A program made the translations under genes and the position numbers. The notes beneath the pieces were generated by a model, which saw nothing but the letters and a program-made list of their open reading frames with translations, did not search any database and was not told where the DNA came from. From Neocallimastix lanati (nom. inval.) (taxonomy: Eukaryota; Neocallimastigomycota; Neocallimastigomycetes; Neocallimastigales; Neocallimastigaceae): a DNA stretch of 64,000 nucleotides. The stretch lies in the NCBI GenBank assembly GCA_016946835.1, contig JACVTC010000151.1:291001-355000 (forward strand), given 5' to 3'. Positions 52,651 through 63,413 of the stretch are shown in pieces (the first letter of the stretch is position 1; each line of letters opens with the position of its first letter).

Positions 52651-55600
52651 CTACAGTCTTCCTGTATTATTATTATGCCTTATCAGTACGACGTCGACGC
52701 TCTTGGATAAGTTTGGTATTTTGCAATACCTATCAAATAATAGCTCAAACGAACTACTTATGATAGGTATTGCACTTGTTAAGAATTCCGCCAAGCCCAC
52801 AATTTTTGGAACAGGTGACTCAGATGAACCTTTGAAAAGTAGTTCATTTAATTGTCTCTGTTCCCCACTATCGAAATGTAGTTCATTTAAAACTAAAGTC
52901 CCACCAAGAAGGAACAAGTATATATAATGATTGATATAATCTTCAAAATTAGAAATAGAGTCATAGGAAGAAAGAGGATTAAACACTCTAATCTTCCTAA
53001 GGAATAAAACATAGAGATCATCGATGAAATTTAAAGAATTCCATCTAAAAGATGCAAGAGCATCGCATTTAAAAATCCAATGTTCAAAAGATTGTTTATC
53101 TTCGCCACAACAGGGGCAATACTTGGGACAATCTTCTGAAACTCTACCCATTCTAATAGCAATAGTAGTATTGTATTTATAACCACAGCGTAAACGAATA
53201 ATCCACGAAAACCCTAAGTTGAATTGGGGATATTTTAAACTAAGCATAATTATAGCTTTATTGTTTGAGAACTTATTACGATCGTAATTTTGACCTTTAA
53301 TACCTTGAAATTTGGCAACTGATTTCCAGTAACGTTCTAAAATATCGTCATATTTTTCACATTTATATTTTTTGATTTTTTTATACAGTGTTCTAGATTC
53401 TTTAGTCCAGGAATAATGATGCATTTTGGGAATAGATTTAATAAGATCCTTTATAATACAGTTTGATTTACTCCATTTTGCAAATGATTTAATCTGTAAG
53501 GCTGCGCAGACACCAGCAATAGGAGGAATGCTTAGATCTCGAGATAAAGCATAAGTACTCATAGTAGAATTATGTCTAATATAGTCATTGTCTTCTGAAC
53601 TTGTTTTACCATTTTTAGAGAAGGAGCCGATACACCAAAATAGACCAGTATTAATTAATGTTTGAATTCTGGCCGTTCTGGATTTGTTTGAACCAAGTAA
53701 AGGAGAATAATAAATTACTTTACTAATAACAAAGGATTGATGAACTTTTTTCTTGTATGCAATAGGGATAAGTTTAATTGAGAAGAAATGTGTAAATGAA
53801 AGAAGGGATTTTCTAACTTTAAAATGCATGTGAGATATAATGTGTTCTAGTAAGAGATCATCAGAAAAAGGAATACCAAGATAAATATAACTAGAAACTT
53901 TAGGAATAGCATTCATTCCTAAATAGAAGGTTGGGTCACTATAGTTTGGAGGAGATTGGAAGTTCATTGGTTTTATAACCATAGTTGCACATTTTTCAAT
54001 ACCAAAAGTCATTTCATTTAAATTAGCCCATCTATGTACCTTTTTTAGTAATTTTTCTAAATTTTTTGCACTTGAAGCAATGAGAACAACATCATCAGCA
54101 AAGAGTCCACCACAACACTTTTTTCTTCCAATATTAACACCATACTTTTCACAGTCATTTAATATATCATTGATGAATAAATTGAATAAAATTGGAGATA
54201 ATAGACAACCTTGACGAACACCTCTTTTAATAGGAAATTCATTTGATAACATTGAAGCAAATCGAGCACGAGCTTTAGATGAAGTATATAAATTACAAAG
54301 AAAATCAAAACATTTACCACGTACGCCATAATGATATAATTTAGTAAGAATGTTAAAAATAGGAACTGAATCATAAGCTTTTTTAAGATCTAAAAAGGCT
54401 AAATATGTGAATTTTCCTTGAAATTTTCTTCTTTGGCATATTTCTCTAACGGAAATGAATAAACTAATGCATTCTTCACGGTTGCGAAAGCCAAATTGTT
54501 CAGGTCTAATGAAATTGTGTGAGAGTGCGTAAGAAGATATTCTATCTGTTACAATTTTTGAAATGATTTTCAGTCCAACATTAATGAGAGAAATACCTCG
54601 ATAATTACTACAATCTGATAGGTCACCTTTCTTAGGGATTGATACAATAGAAGCTGAGTTCCATTTTTTAGGAAAAGACCCATTCCATATTTTATTAAAA
54701 ATCAATTTAAGACACTTTCCAGCAGCAGGATGTGTTTCTAGTAATTCTTCATTGCAAAACAGAGCTTTGTAGAATTCAATCGGGATACCATCGGGGCCGG
54801 GTGCTTTGTTGTTTTTCATAGATGAAATTGTTTTTTTAATATCGTCAATCGTAATGGGATCATTGATATTCCAGGTAGAGGATCTAAGACTAATATTCCT
54901 TAAAGCATGGATCCAGAAGTTACGATTAAGGCTGGGACCTGAGGGATTAGAAGCTAGATCTTTATAATATTCAGCCCATCTTTCTAATTGTTTAGTAGGA
55001 GAGATAATATCTTGACCAAATTTAGATTTTATGCAAGTAGGGGAGGTAGATGAATACGATGGTTTAGCCATTTTTTTTAAACATCTCCAACCATTTTTGA
55101 AATCTTTATTCAAAAAACAATTACCAATTTTTACTATATTAGCTTTAAATCTAGCGGAACGAAATTTGCTCTTTGTTTTCTTGATTAATTTGCAAAGTTT
55201 TTCATATTTATTAAATTGTTCAAGGTAATTATCAACATTTTCACAGTTAAAGTAAGGCTTAATATTTCGAAATGCAATATGTTTTTCATGAGACAGTCTT
55301 TTAATGAAATAAGGACAATGAAAAGCAGAGCCCTTTAAATTTGTTGGAATGAAAGCCTTAATATCCTTCCCGATATTATTTGCTGTATTGATAAATTTTT
55401 CTACCATTTCATCAGCCGTGAGCGAATTGTAATGAGAATCGAGGTCATTTGCTAAGATTGAAAAATAATTATGTGATAAAATATCTGAATTTTTTGTTTT
55501 ACAAATATGTGTAGACCATTTAGAAACTTTAGCAGGCCTTATAAAGCCATCGGAGAGAACTTTGTTGCAAGAAAGTATAATAGGTTTATGATCAGAAATA

Positions 55601-56599
55601 CCATAAAATGAAGTGCAAACCGAGGTTTTATTAAAATGAGCTGCCAAAGCCTCATTATAAATGACATGGTCAATACAAGATGATCTAGAACCTTTGGCAT
55701 AAGTAAATTTATTACCATATAAGGGAGCAATATACCAATTAGGAAAATTATTTGAAATGTATGTTTTGATCTTCTTTAATGACATGTTAAAATCACCAAC
55801 TAGGACAGCAGGAACGTTTTTTCTATTGTGAAAACGTAACCATTGAGAAAGTTCATCAAAAGCAGTTAGTCTTTCTTCCTTCCATTTGCTTTGAAGGAAG
55901 TAGATATTACCAATAGTACATTTTTGATTCCAGAAAGAAGTAATATTTACTGAAATGATATATTTGTATAAAAAACGGTTCTTGGAAAAAAGAGCACGAA
56001 GAATGAACACCAATAAAGAGTCCTCTCATACCAGGGATTTTAGGATTAGCTCTAAGGAAAACTGAGTTGTAATATGGAATTAATGGTGATGAAACATCTT
56101 TTGGAAGATATTTACTTTTTCCAGTTTCTTGTAAACAGATACATATAGGTTTGAAAATAGAGTTGAGATATAAAATACTATCACATTTTTCAGTATTCCA
56201 ACCGTTAATATTCCAACTAACACAGAGATTAAAGAAAGAAGAATTTGAATTTAGATGGCTAGAGAAAAAATCTTTCGCCATAGGATTAAGTTCAACATCA
56301 ATATTATTAGATTTTTTTGACTTGTTCATTTGTTTAAGTTTATTACACAAGGTCCAGGTAATTTTAGCTGTTTCAGGAATTTTATCTCTTAAGAAATCTA
56401 AAACATCGAAAAATTTGAGATCATTTTTGTGTTTATTAACCCTAATAATGAAGTATGAGCCGTACCTTGGAGAAAAAAGTTTTTTAACATATGGAATAAT
56501 TTCATTGTAGTTAGGGATCTTACTAATAACTTGAGCCATTAGATTACTAGGGGACCAAGAATTAAGGTTATGGATAAAGATAAGGCTATAATTGTTCAT
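52651..56599 (-). mobile_element. nearly intact LINE (APE-type non-LTR retrotransposon) coding region
   Basis: One long protein-coding region of about 1,310 codons read from ATG 56599 to the stop at 52651. It is in two overlapping frames (56599-55907 and up to 56013-52651), so one frameshift is needed near 55,960-56,010. N-terminal unknown region, then AP endonuclease: SWNINGWN, ICICLQETG, LVGDFNMS, SSCIDHVIYN, GISDHKPI. Reverse transcriptase: NNKAPGPDGIPIEFYKALF, SIVSIPKKGDLSDCSNYRGI, PEQFGFRNREE, AFLDLKKAYDSVP, KRGVRQGCLLSPILFNLFIN, and the catalytic FADD. C-terminal CCHC zinc knuckle CPCCGEDKQSFEHWIFKC. These are the complete parts for target-primed retrotransposition. No separate gag-like ORF1 is recognised. 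The frameshift probably disables this copy, which otherwise has no stop in either frame over almost 4 kb and so looks recent. Confidence 0.9.
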
Positions 56600-57277
56600 A
56601 TGATTACCGATTAGTAGAAACCACGATGGAAGGGAGTATTATTAACTGAGCTAGAAGCAACCATGTTTAGAGTTTGATGATAACAGAACTGACTTAATTT
56701 CTATTTATTGTGAATTTATTATAAGGATTGAATACCAAAGAATTATATATGAATAAAATATTAACATTTAAATTTACTGAATATAAAAGTTAATTGTTTC
56801 ACATGAATTGAATTTCCTAAGATATATTAAAAAACAATAGTTAGTGGAAAAATTATTTATTCAATAAAATATAATGTAAAATAATATATTTATTTAAAGT
56901 AAAAAATAAAAAATATTTTAAAAGGATATGAAAATTAAAAACCTAAAGTAAAAATTTATATAAAAATATAAAGTAAAATATATAAAGATAGAAAAAAAAT
57001 ATATATATATAATATATATAAATATATAGAATAGAAAAACTTTAGAAATAAAGGAGAAAAAAAAAAAAAAAATAAAAACAATATTGTTAGTAGTATAGTG
57101 TAAAAACTTCTTTTGGTTGAAAAATTGATTTAAAAATACAGTTATGATTTATATAAAAAAAATAAAGATTGCATTAAAAATTGAAAAGTAATTTAAATTT
57201 TATTATAATACTAATTGCTGAACCCCCTCAGAAACCATACAGCTTCGGTTCCATCATTGGGGTCTGAAAGATAAGAG
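56600..57277. other. 5' flank of the near-intact LINE
   Basis: Frames close quickly upstream of ATG 56599 (TAA in frame within about 40 bases). The stretch is AT-rich except for a G/C-rich patch at about 57220-57262 with short stop-broken coding-like sequence. It could be LINE 5' untranslated region or an older LINE piece; the boundary cannot be set. Confidence 0.45.
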
Positions 57278-57287
57278 GTTTATTTTT

Positions 57288-57326
<39 letters not shown>

Positions 57327-57345
57327 CTAGGAGTTTATTTTTAAT
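57278..57345 (-). mobile_element. minimal LINE 3'-end insertion (T33 plus AGACT) between direct repeats
   Basis: GTTTATTTTTAAT occurs at 57278-57290 and again at 57333-57345. Between them lie a T33 run (57291-57323) and only AGACTAGGA. AGACT is the invariant end of the LINE tail; AGGA may belong to the target. This looks like reverse transcription that copied little beyond the poly-A tail. Confidence 0.6.
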
Positions 57346-57465
57346 GGTTTAATTATTCATTAATCTTCAAAACTTTTTCAACCATGAGTAGTGCGATAAC
57401 GTTGGAATATTGGTAACTAAATCAGCTATAATGCAAGAAGAGTTTCTCCATTTATTAAAACAACT
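57333..57465 (-). mobile_element. LINE relic B, 5' part
   Basis: Minus-strand frame FNKWRNSSCIIADLVTNIPT then LSHYSWLKKF aligns with FAKWSKSNCIIKDLIKSIPK then MHHYSWTKES of the near-intact LINE. Its end joins the left part of relic B at 51557: the sequence from YSW to YWK is 25 residues here against 26 in the reference LINE. The shared AGGAGTTT at 51549 and 57330 is the probable target duplication. Confidence 0.7.
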
Positions 57466-57481
57466 AATAAGAAATAGATTT
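57466..57481. repeat. target-site duplication of the LINE nest, right copy
   Basis: AATAAGAAATAGATTT, identical to 50486-50501. The two copies bracket relic B and everything inside it. The oldest relic (A) should continue to the right but is not recognisable beyond a few codons. Confidence 0.65.
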
Positions 57482-57936
57482 ATTAAGTAAATTCATTGAA
57501 ACAAAACACTTTAAAATTTATATAGATTTAATTTTATTATACAAAAAATATATCAGCTTTATCAATTTAATCAATAAAATCAATTTTTTAAAAAATTTTT
57601 ATTTACTTTTTTTATTTTTTATTTTTTTTATTTTTTTTTTTTTTTTTATTATTATTTATTTTTATATTTACTTATTTCTTATTTACTTATTTACTTAATA
57701 ATTATTTACTTATAAAAAAAAAAAAAAAATTTTTTTTTTTTTCAATACAATATATATTTTGGGTAAATAAAAATATAAATTCAATTTTACTCTAAATAAA
57801 AAAAAAATGCTTGATAATTTTTAAATAATTAAAAAATAAAATGAAACTTATTTAAAATGAAATTTTATCATTTTGGGGCATGGAATTTTTTCTTTTTTTT
57901 TTTGCTTGCTTATTTGTTTGTATGATTTTGTTTTTT

Positions 57937-57976
<40 letters not shown>

Positions 57977-58243
57977 TTTGTTTTTGTTTTTGTTTTTGTT
58001 TTGTTTGTTTGTTTGTTTATTTGTTTATATTATTTATTTATACTATAAATCTATCTATGATGTCTTGTAAAAAATAAAAATTAAAAAAAATTTCTTTTTT
58101 ATAAATATTTGTTATTAAATTATACATTTCTAATAAATGTTATTTTTGTTTTTATTTTATCTCTATTCTTATGTTCGTTACTATATTATTATTATTTAAC
58201 AAATTAAATTATTTTTTCTTTATTTGCATTGTTTTTTTTTTTT

Positions 58244-58275
<32 letters not shown>

Positions 58276-58794
58276 TTAAATAAATTTTTTGTATTTTATT
58301 TTCTGAAACTTTCTATTATATATGTTATTTAATTATTATTAAAATTAATATTCTCTCTATTTAGGGTTCGATAGATTAAAATTGAATAAATTAAACTGAA
58401 ATTAATGTATATATGTTTTTATAGGTTTAGTATTTAAAGAAATTATAATAAAACAATATTTCGATTGGAAATAATAAAAATAATATATAACATATACATA
58501 TTATTTTTACATTGTTCTATAAGATTTTTGAAAAAAAAAATTTTTTTTTTTTTTTTTTTTTTAATTTCATTTGTACAAAAAGAAAAAAAAAAAAAATTAA
58601 ATCTAATTTCTAAATAGATTTTTATAAATATATATATATATTTTATTTTATTATTATTATTCTTATTTTTCCTTTTATATATATAATTTATTTTAATTTA
58701 TTTAGTTATTTATTTATATAATTAAAATATTTTAAATAAAAAAATTTTTTTAAATATATTATACTTATTATTATAATAAATTATTTAATAGATT

Positions 58795-58829
<35 letters not shown>

Positions 58830-58844
58830 TTATTTATATTAAAT
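57482..58844. other. AT-rich 3' flank of the ABC transporter gene
   Basis: Many T runs (near 57622, 57939-57975, 58231-58277, 58541-58562, 58800-58824) and TTTTG repeats near 57980-58020. A small frame at 57880-58077 is low complexity. No gene. Confidence 0.65.
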
Positions 58845-61800
58845 TTATTGTATATATTTCTTAACATCATCTATATTTACTCTTGATTTATTTTCACCCA
58901 TTAATACCATTTGATAATATTCACCTTGTTGAGATAAAAGTTGTTCATGAGCTGATTTATTTTGATATCTTCTAGCTTGTTCAACAATTCTACCTTCTTT
59001 CATAACAATAATAACATCAGCATCACGAATAGTAGACATTCTATGAGCAATGGTAATAGTGGTACGACCTTGAGAAGCCTTATCTAAAGCGGCTTGAACA
59101 GCAGCTTCATTTTCTGAATCAAGAGCAGAAGTAGCTTCATCTAATAATAATAATTTTGGATTTCTAATCATGGCACGAGCAATGGCAATTCTTTGTTTTT
59201 GACCACCACTTAATCTTGTATTACCATAACCACCAGTAAGTGTATTATATTGTTCTGGTAATGACATAATAAAATCATGAATATTAGCTAAACGAGCAGC
59301 ATTATATACTTCTTCCATTGTAGCATCTGGTTTACCATAACGAATATTTTCTAAAATACTAATATTGAAAAGAGATGGTTCCTGACTAACAATACTTATA
59401 CTTCTTCTAAATTCACCAATATTATATTCTTTATTACAAATATTATTAATATTGATATCTCCCTTCTTTGGATCATACCATCTTAAAATTAAAGACACAA
59501 TAGTACTCTTACCACAACCACTAGTACCAACAATGGCACAATTCTCTCCAGGTTCAACATGGAAACCATCACCATTCTTAAAACGAAGAATTGGAACTCC
59601 TGGACGAGATGGATAACGGAAACGAAGATTAGAAATTTCTAATCCAACAGGTTTATCAGGATTAAATGAATAACCAGATTCATCATATGGATCAATTTTA
59701 GATTTTTGATTTAAAAGATCAAGAACATGGTAAAGAGCAACCTTAGATTTATTTAAATCTGGCATTAATGAAGCGTAATGACCAACAGTATCGGCAGAGA
59801 AGACAAGAGAAGCAAAGATTAACATCATTTGTTTGAATGTATATTGATTAGTACTTACGTATTTAGCACCAAAGTAAAAACCTAGAGCATAAGTAAAGAA
59901 AGTAACAGAACTAGATATAGCGTAACCAAAACTACTAATAATAGAACGTTGAGCTAAACGCTTATCTGGTTCAATAAGTTTATTCTTATATTTTTGATAG
60001 AATCTATCTTCGATGTTAAGAGCAAAAATTGTTTTAATATTGACAATTGCTTCACAAGCTAATTGAGAAGCATCTTCATAGTGAGTACGGGAACGACCAC
60101 TAAAATCACTTCTAGATTTCATTTGAAAAATACCAGAAATAATAGTAAATGGAACAGTAATTAAAATAATTAAAGCTAATTGCCAACCATTAACAAATGA
60201 AATAATAAGAGCACCACCAATACAACATGTAATTTGAATACTATTACCAAAGTAAGTCATTACACCACTAACAAGAGAAGCCTCAGTAGAAAGCTTAGAA
60301 GTTAATGAACCAGAACCAACATTTTTGTAAGCAGCTGAAGCACTTTTTATACCTCCACCAACACGAGTTCGGTTAGCTTCATGATTGGTACCAACATCAT
60401 GACAATCAAAATATCCAATATCTTGTCGAAGCATGTTACTGAAAAGTTTTATACGAAGAGAATGAGAAAGTTTTACACCACATGCAGTTTGACCACCAGA
60501 TTGAGCATAAAAGGAAAGGAAATTAGCTACAGCTAAAACAACAAAGAAAATAGTCCATAAATTAGCTTCAGAATACATTTTACTTTTATCAGTTTCACGG
60601 AAAAGATTAATAGCATTAGAGTAAATAATAGAGAAAGCTGGTTGAATACATCCATTAAAAGTAGAACCAATAATAGATAAAATAAATATTTTTCGGAATC
60701 CCTTAATTAAACCCCAAAGTTTTCTTATTGGAATAGTATTTCTCTTTGAGAAATCTTCTTCCTTTTGAATGTAACGATTATTTTTTTTATCGTACTTTAA
60801 ACTTTTCTCTAATTCCTTTGCTTCCATTTCAGAAACTAGGGTAGTACTACGATTTAATGGAATAGAATCAATCGAATAATTACTAATACGTTTAGTTTCA
60901 GCAGTATCATCATTATCCTCATCAGTAGAATTTCTCAATTTAGTAGAAGTAAAGGTACCATTATGTTGATCACCCTTTAAATCATGAATATCAAGGAATT
61001 GTTCATTACCATTATCATGAGTAGTATGAATACTTGTATCATCCTTAATTAAATTATCACTTTTAGTGGCTCCTAAAACAACTTCACCCTTAAAGTTATA
61101 TTGACGATTACGAAGATCATTTCTTTCATATTTCATACCTTCAGAAAAAGTATACTTATGTAAATTCTTTTTCAATGGTTCTTGGAAACTAAGATGCTTA
61201 TTACGACCAAAACGGTATTTTGTCAAAGGTCCATCTTCCTTTGGGATAAGACATTCTTCACTTTGACCATAAGTAGCTTCAGATGGATCAAATTCTTCAT
61301 CAGTACTACTTTCATTAATTTCAGAACTGGAACTAACAACAGATTCATCAGTACTTGCTAATAATTCTTGAGTTTTAACGAGACCATAGTAAACACCCTT
61401 AGAACCAAAAGCCATTAATTCATCATGAGTACCCTTTTCAATAATATTACCTTTATCCATGACTAAGATACAATCAGCATCTCTAATGGTAGTTAAACGA
61501 TGAGCAATTACTAAAGTAGTACGACCAACAGAGGCAGAATCAAGAGCCATTTGTACAGTTTTTTCAGAACGATTATCTAAAGTAGCAGTAGCTTCATCTA
61601 ATAATAAAATCTTTGGATTATCAAGTAAAGCACGAGCAATACAAATACGTTGCTTTTGACCTCCACTTAATTGAGCACCACGTTCACCAGTAGAAGTTTC
61701 ATAACCCATTGGAAGATCATCAATAAAATCATGACAGTAAGCTAATTTAGCAGCTCTCACAACTTCTTCTTGAGTAGCATCTGGACGTGTAATTTTAATA

Positions 61801-63413
61801 TTTTCACCAATAGAAGTTTCAAATAATGTTGGTTCTTGTAAAACGATACCTATATTACTACGAAGTTCATTAACATTATAGTCTTGAATGTTCTTACCAT
61901 CAATTAAAATTTCACCACTACTTGGTTCATAAAATCTTTCTAAAAGTTGAATAACAGTAGATTTACCACTACCTGAAGTACCAACTAAAGCAATAGTTTG
62001 ACCTGGTTGACAAGTAAAAGATAATCCCCTCAAAACTTCATTATTGGGACGTGAAGGGTAGGAGAAATGAACATTACGGAATTCAATAGTTCCCTTAATT
62101 TCCTCTTTTAGACCCTTATTATTCTTACCATTACCAACGGTCTTAATATCAATTTTATCTGGAGATTGTTCGATAATATGGAAAAGAGAACCAGCAGCAG
62201 CACAGGCATCAGTGAAAGTAGTAATATTAGATGTTAAACTGTTTAAAGTATTACATGACATAATAACTGCCATAAGAACATTCAAGATATCTCCAGGATC
62301 CTTTGGACTATTATCTCTTCCAACAAATCTAACACCAAAGAAGAAAGCAGCACCATAAATAAGATAAGAAACAGCAAAAGCAATACCTAAGCAAATACCG
62401 AGAACATGTGCACGCTTAATACCAATCTTAATAGTATTAGCGATAGTATCGGAATAACGTTTTAATTCTTGTTTTTCGGCACCAAAAGAATTTACAGTAC
62501 GAATCATTGAAAGTGATTGTTGAGCAACACCTGCGGCCTTATTAAAGGCCATTGCGGATTGACGTCCTAATTTAGCCATATTAGATCCAAGAACTGCACC
62601 AGCAATACTAATAATTGGTATACCAATGACTAAAATTAAAGTAAGTTGCCAGCAACGGTAAAAGGCTAAAATAAAACAACCTACAATAGTTATAATTTGT
62701 ACAATAAAACGTCCAATTTTATCAGAAATACCATCTTGAATAGTTAAAGTATCACTAACTATACCACCAGTCAATTCACCAGCATTTTTTGTTTCATGCC
62801 ATGTAATATTTTGTTTTAACATGGAATTAAAAGCTAATAAACGAATTCTAGTAGTTTGTCTCGCACCAGTAATTGTAAATATATAATACCAACTAAATGA
62901 GCAAATAAATGCTAGAACACCTAAAGCAATAAAGTAAACAATTTGTTTATTTACATTTTTTATGAATATATCTTCTGGTATTTTAGCTTGATACATTGGA
63001 TTAGACTTTGGAAGACCAGATAAAGCTTTATTTATTTCACGATTAGTAAATATATTTAAAACTTCACCAAAAACATAGGTTAAAAGAGGAGTAGCAACAC
63101 CTTCCAATATAACAGCAATAGAAGCAATTAATAAAAATATTCTCTCACCAGTAGTAGAATATCTGAATAGTTGATAGAATTTAACTGGTGGATCAGCACG
63201 CATTTTTGGGCCCATACCTGGTGGTCCTCTCATACCTGGTGGTCCTCTCATTCCAGGTGGTCCTTTCATACCTGGTGGTGGTCCTCTCATACCTGGTGGT
63301 GGTCCTCCCTTGCCAGGAGGTGGACCTTGATTTTGTTGTGTTTTTGAATCTTGTATTTTGATATCGATAGCTACCTCACTATCTTTTTGATTCGCTGAAT
63401 TAGAATCAGACAT
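58845..63413 (-). CDS. full-size ABCB-type multidrug/peptide exporter (P-glycoprotein-like)
   Basis: One uninterrupted exon of 1522 codons, TMD-NBD-TMD-NBD. N-terminus soluble, with PPGM(R/K)G repeats at residues about 31-70. NBD1: Walker A GTSGSGKST (about 478), signature LSGGQKQR (about 583), Walker B ILLLDEA (about 604), H-loop AHRLTTIRDAD. NBD2: Walker A GTSGCGKST (about 1299), signature LSGGQKQR (about 1404), Walker B LLLLDEA (about 1425), H-loop AHRMSTIRDAD. Both catalytic Glu residues are kept, so both ATP sites look active, as in P-glycoprotein and yeast Ste6-type exporters. The linker between NBD1 and TMD2 (about 690-895) is long, acidic and Ser-rich, a likely regulatory segment. A plasma-membrane drug, lipid or peptide efflux role is family knowledge; the substrate is unknown. 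Unlike most neighbours it has no intron. Confidence 0.95.
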   Translation of the reverse strand: MSDSNSANQKDSEVAIDIKIQDSKTQQNQGPPPGKGGPPPGMRGPPPGMKGPPGMRGPPGMRGPPGMGPKMRADPPVKFYQLFRYSTTGERIFLLIASIAVILEGVATPLLTYVFGEVLNIFTNREINKALSGLPKSNPMYQAKIPEDIFIKNVNKQIVYFIALGVLAFICSFSWYYIFTITGARQTTRIRLLAFNSMLKQNITWHETKNAGELTGGIVSDTLTIQDGISDKIGRFIVQIITIVGCFILAFYRCWQLTLILVIGIPIISIAGAVLGSNMAKLGRQSAMAFNKAAGVAQQSLSMIRTVNSFGAEKQELKRYSDTIANTIKIGIKRAHVLGICLGIAFAVSYLIYGAAFFFGVRFVGRDNSPKDPGDILNVLMAVIMSCNTLNSLTSNITTFTDACAAAGSLFHIIEQSPDKIDIKTVGNGKNNKGLKEEIKGTIEFRNVHFSYPSRPNNEVLRGLSFTCQPGQTIALVGTSGSGKSTVIQLLERFYEPSSGEILIDGKNIQDYNVNELRSNIGIVLQEPTLFETSIGENIKITRPDATQEEVVRAAKLAYCHDFIDDLPMGYETSTGERGAQLSGGQKQRICIARALLDNPKILLLDEATATLDNRSEKTVQMALDSASVGRTTLVIAHRLTTIRDADCILVMDKGNIIEKGTHDELMAFGSKGVYYGLVKTQELLASTDESVVSSSSEINESSTDEEFDPSEATYGQSEECLIPKEDGPLTKYRFGRNKHLSFQEPLKKNLHKYTFSEGMKYERNDLRNRQYNFKGEVVLGATKSDNLIKDDTSIHTTHDNGNEQFLDIHDLKGDQHNGTFTSTKLRNSTDEDNDDTAETKRISNYSIDSIPLNRSTTLVSEMEAKELEKSLKYDKKNNRYIQKEEDFSKRNTIPIRKLWGLIKGFRKIFILSIIGSTFNGCIQPAFSIIYSNAINLFRETDKSKMYSEANLWTIFFVVLAVANFLSFYAQSGGQTACGVKLSHSLRIKLFSNMLRQDIGYFDCHDVGTNHEANRTRVGGGIKSASAAYKNVGSGSLTSKLSTEASLVSGVMTYFGNSIQITCCIGGALIISFVNGWQLALIILITVPFTIISGIFQMKSRSDFSGRSRTHYEDASQLACEAIVNIKTIFALNIEDRFYQKYKNKLIEPDKRLAQRSIISSFGYAISSSVTFFTYALGFYFGAKYVSTNQYTFKQMMLIFASLVFSADTVGHYASLMPDLNKSKVALYHVLDLLNQKSKIDPYDESGYSFNPDKPVGLEISNLRFRYPSRPGVPILRFKNGDGFHVEPGENCAIVGTSGCGKSTIVSLILRWYDPKKGDININNICNKEYNIGEFRRSISIVSQEPSLFNISILENIRYGKPDATMEEVYNAARLANIHDFIMSLPEQYNTLTGGYGNTRLSGGQKQRIAIARAMIRNPKLLLLDEATSALDSENEAAVQAALDKASQGRTTITIAHRMSTIRDADVIIVMKEGRIVEQARRYQNKSAHEQLLSQQGEYYQMVLMGENKSRVNIDDVKKYIQ

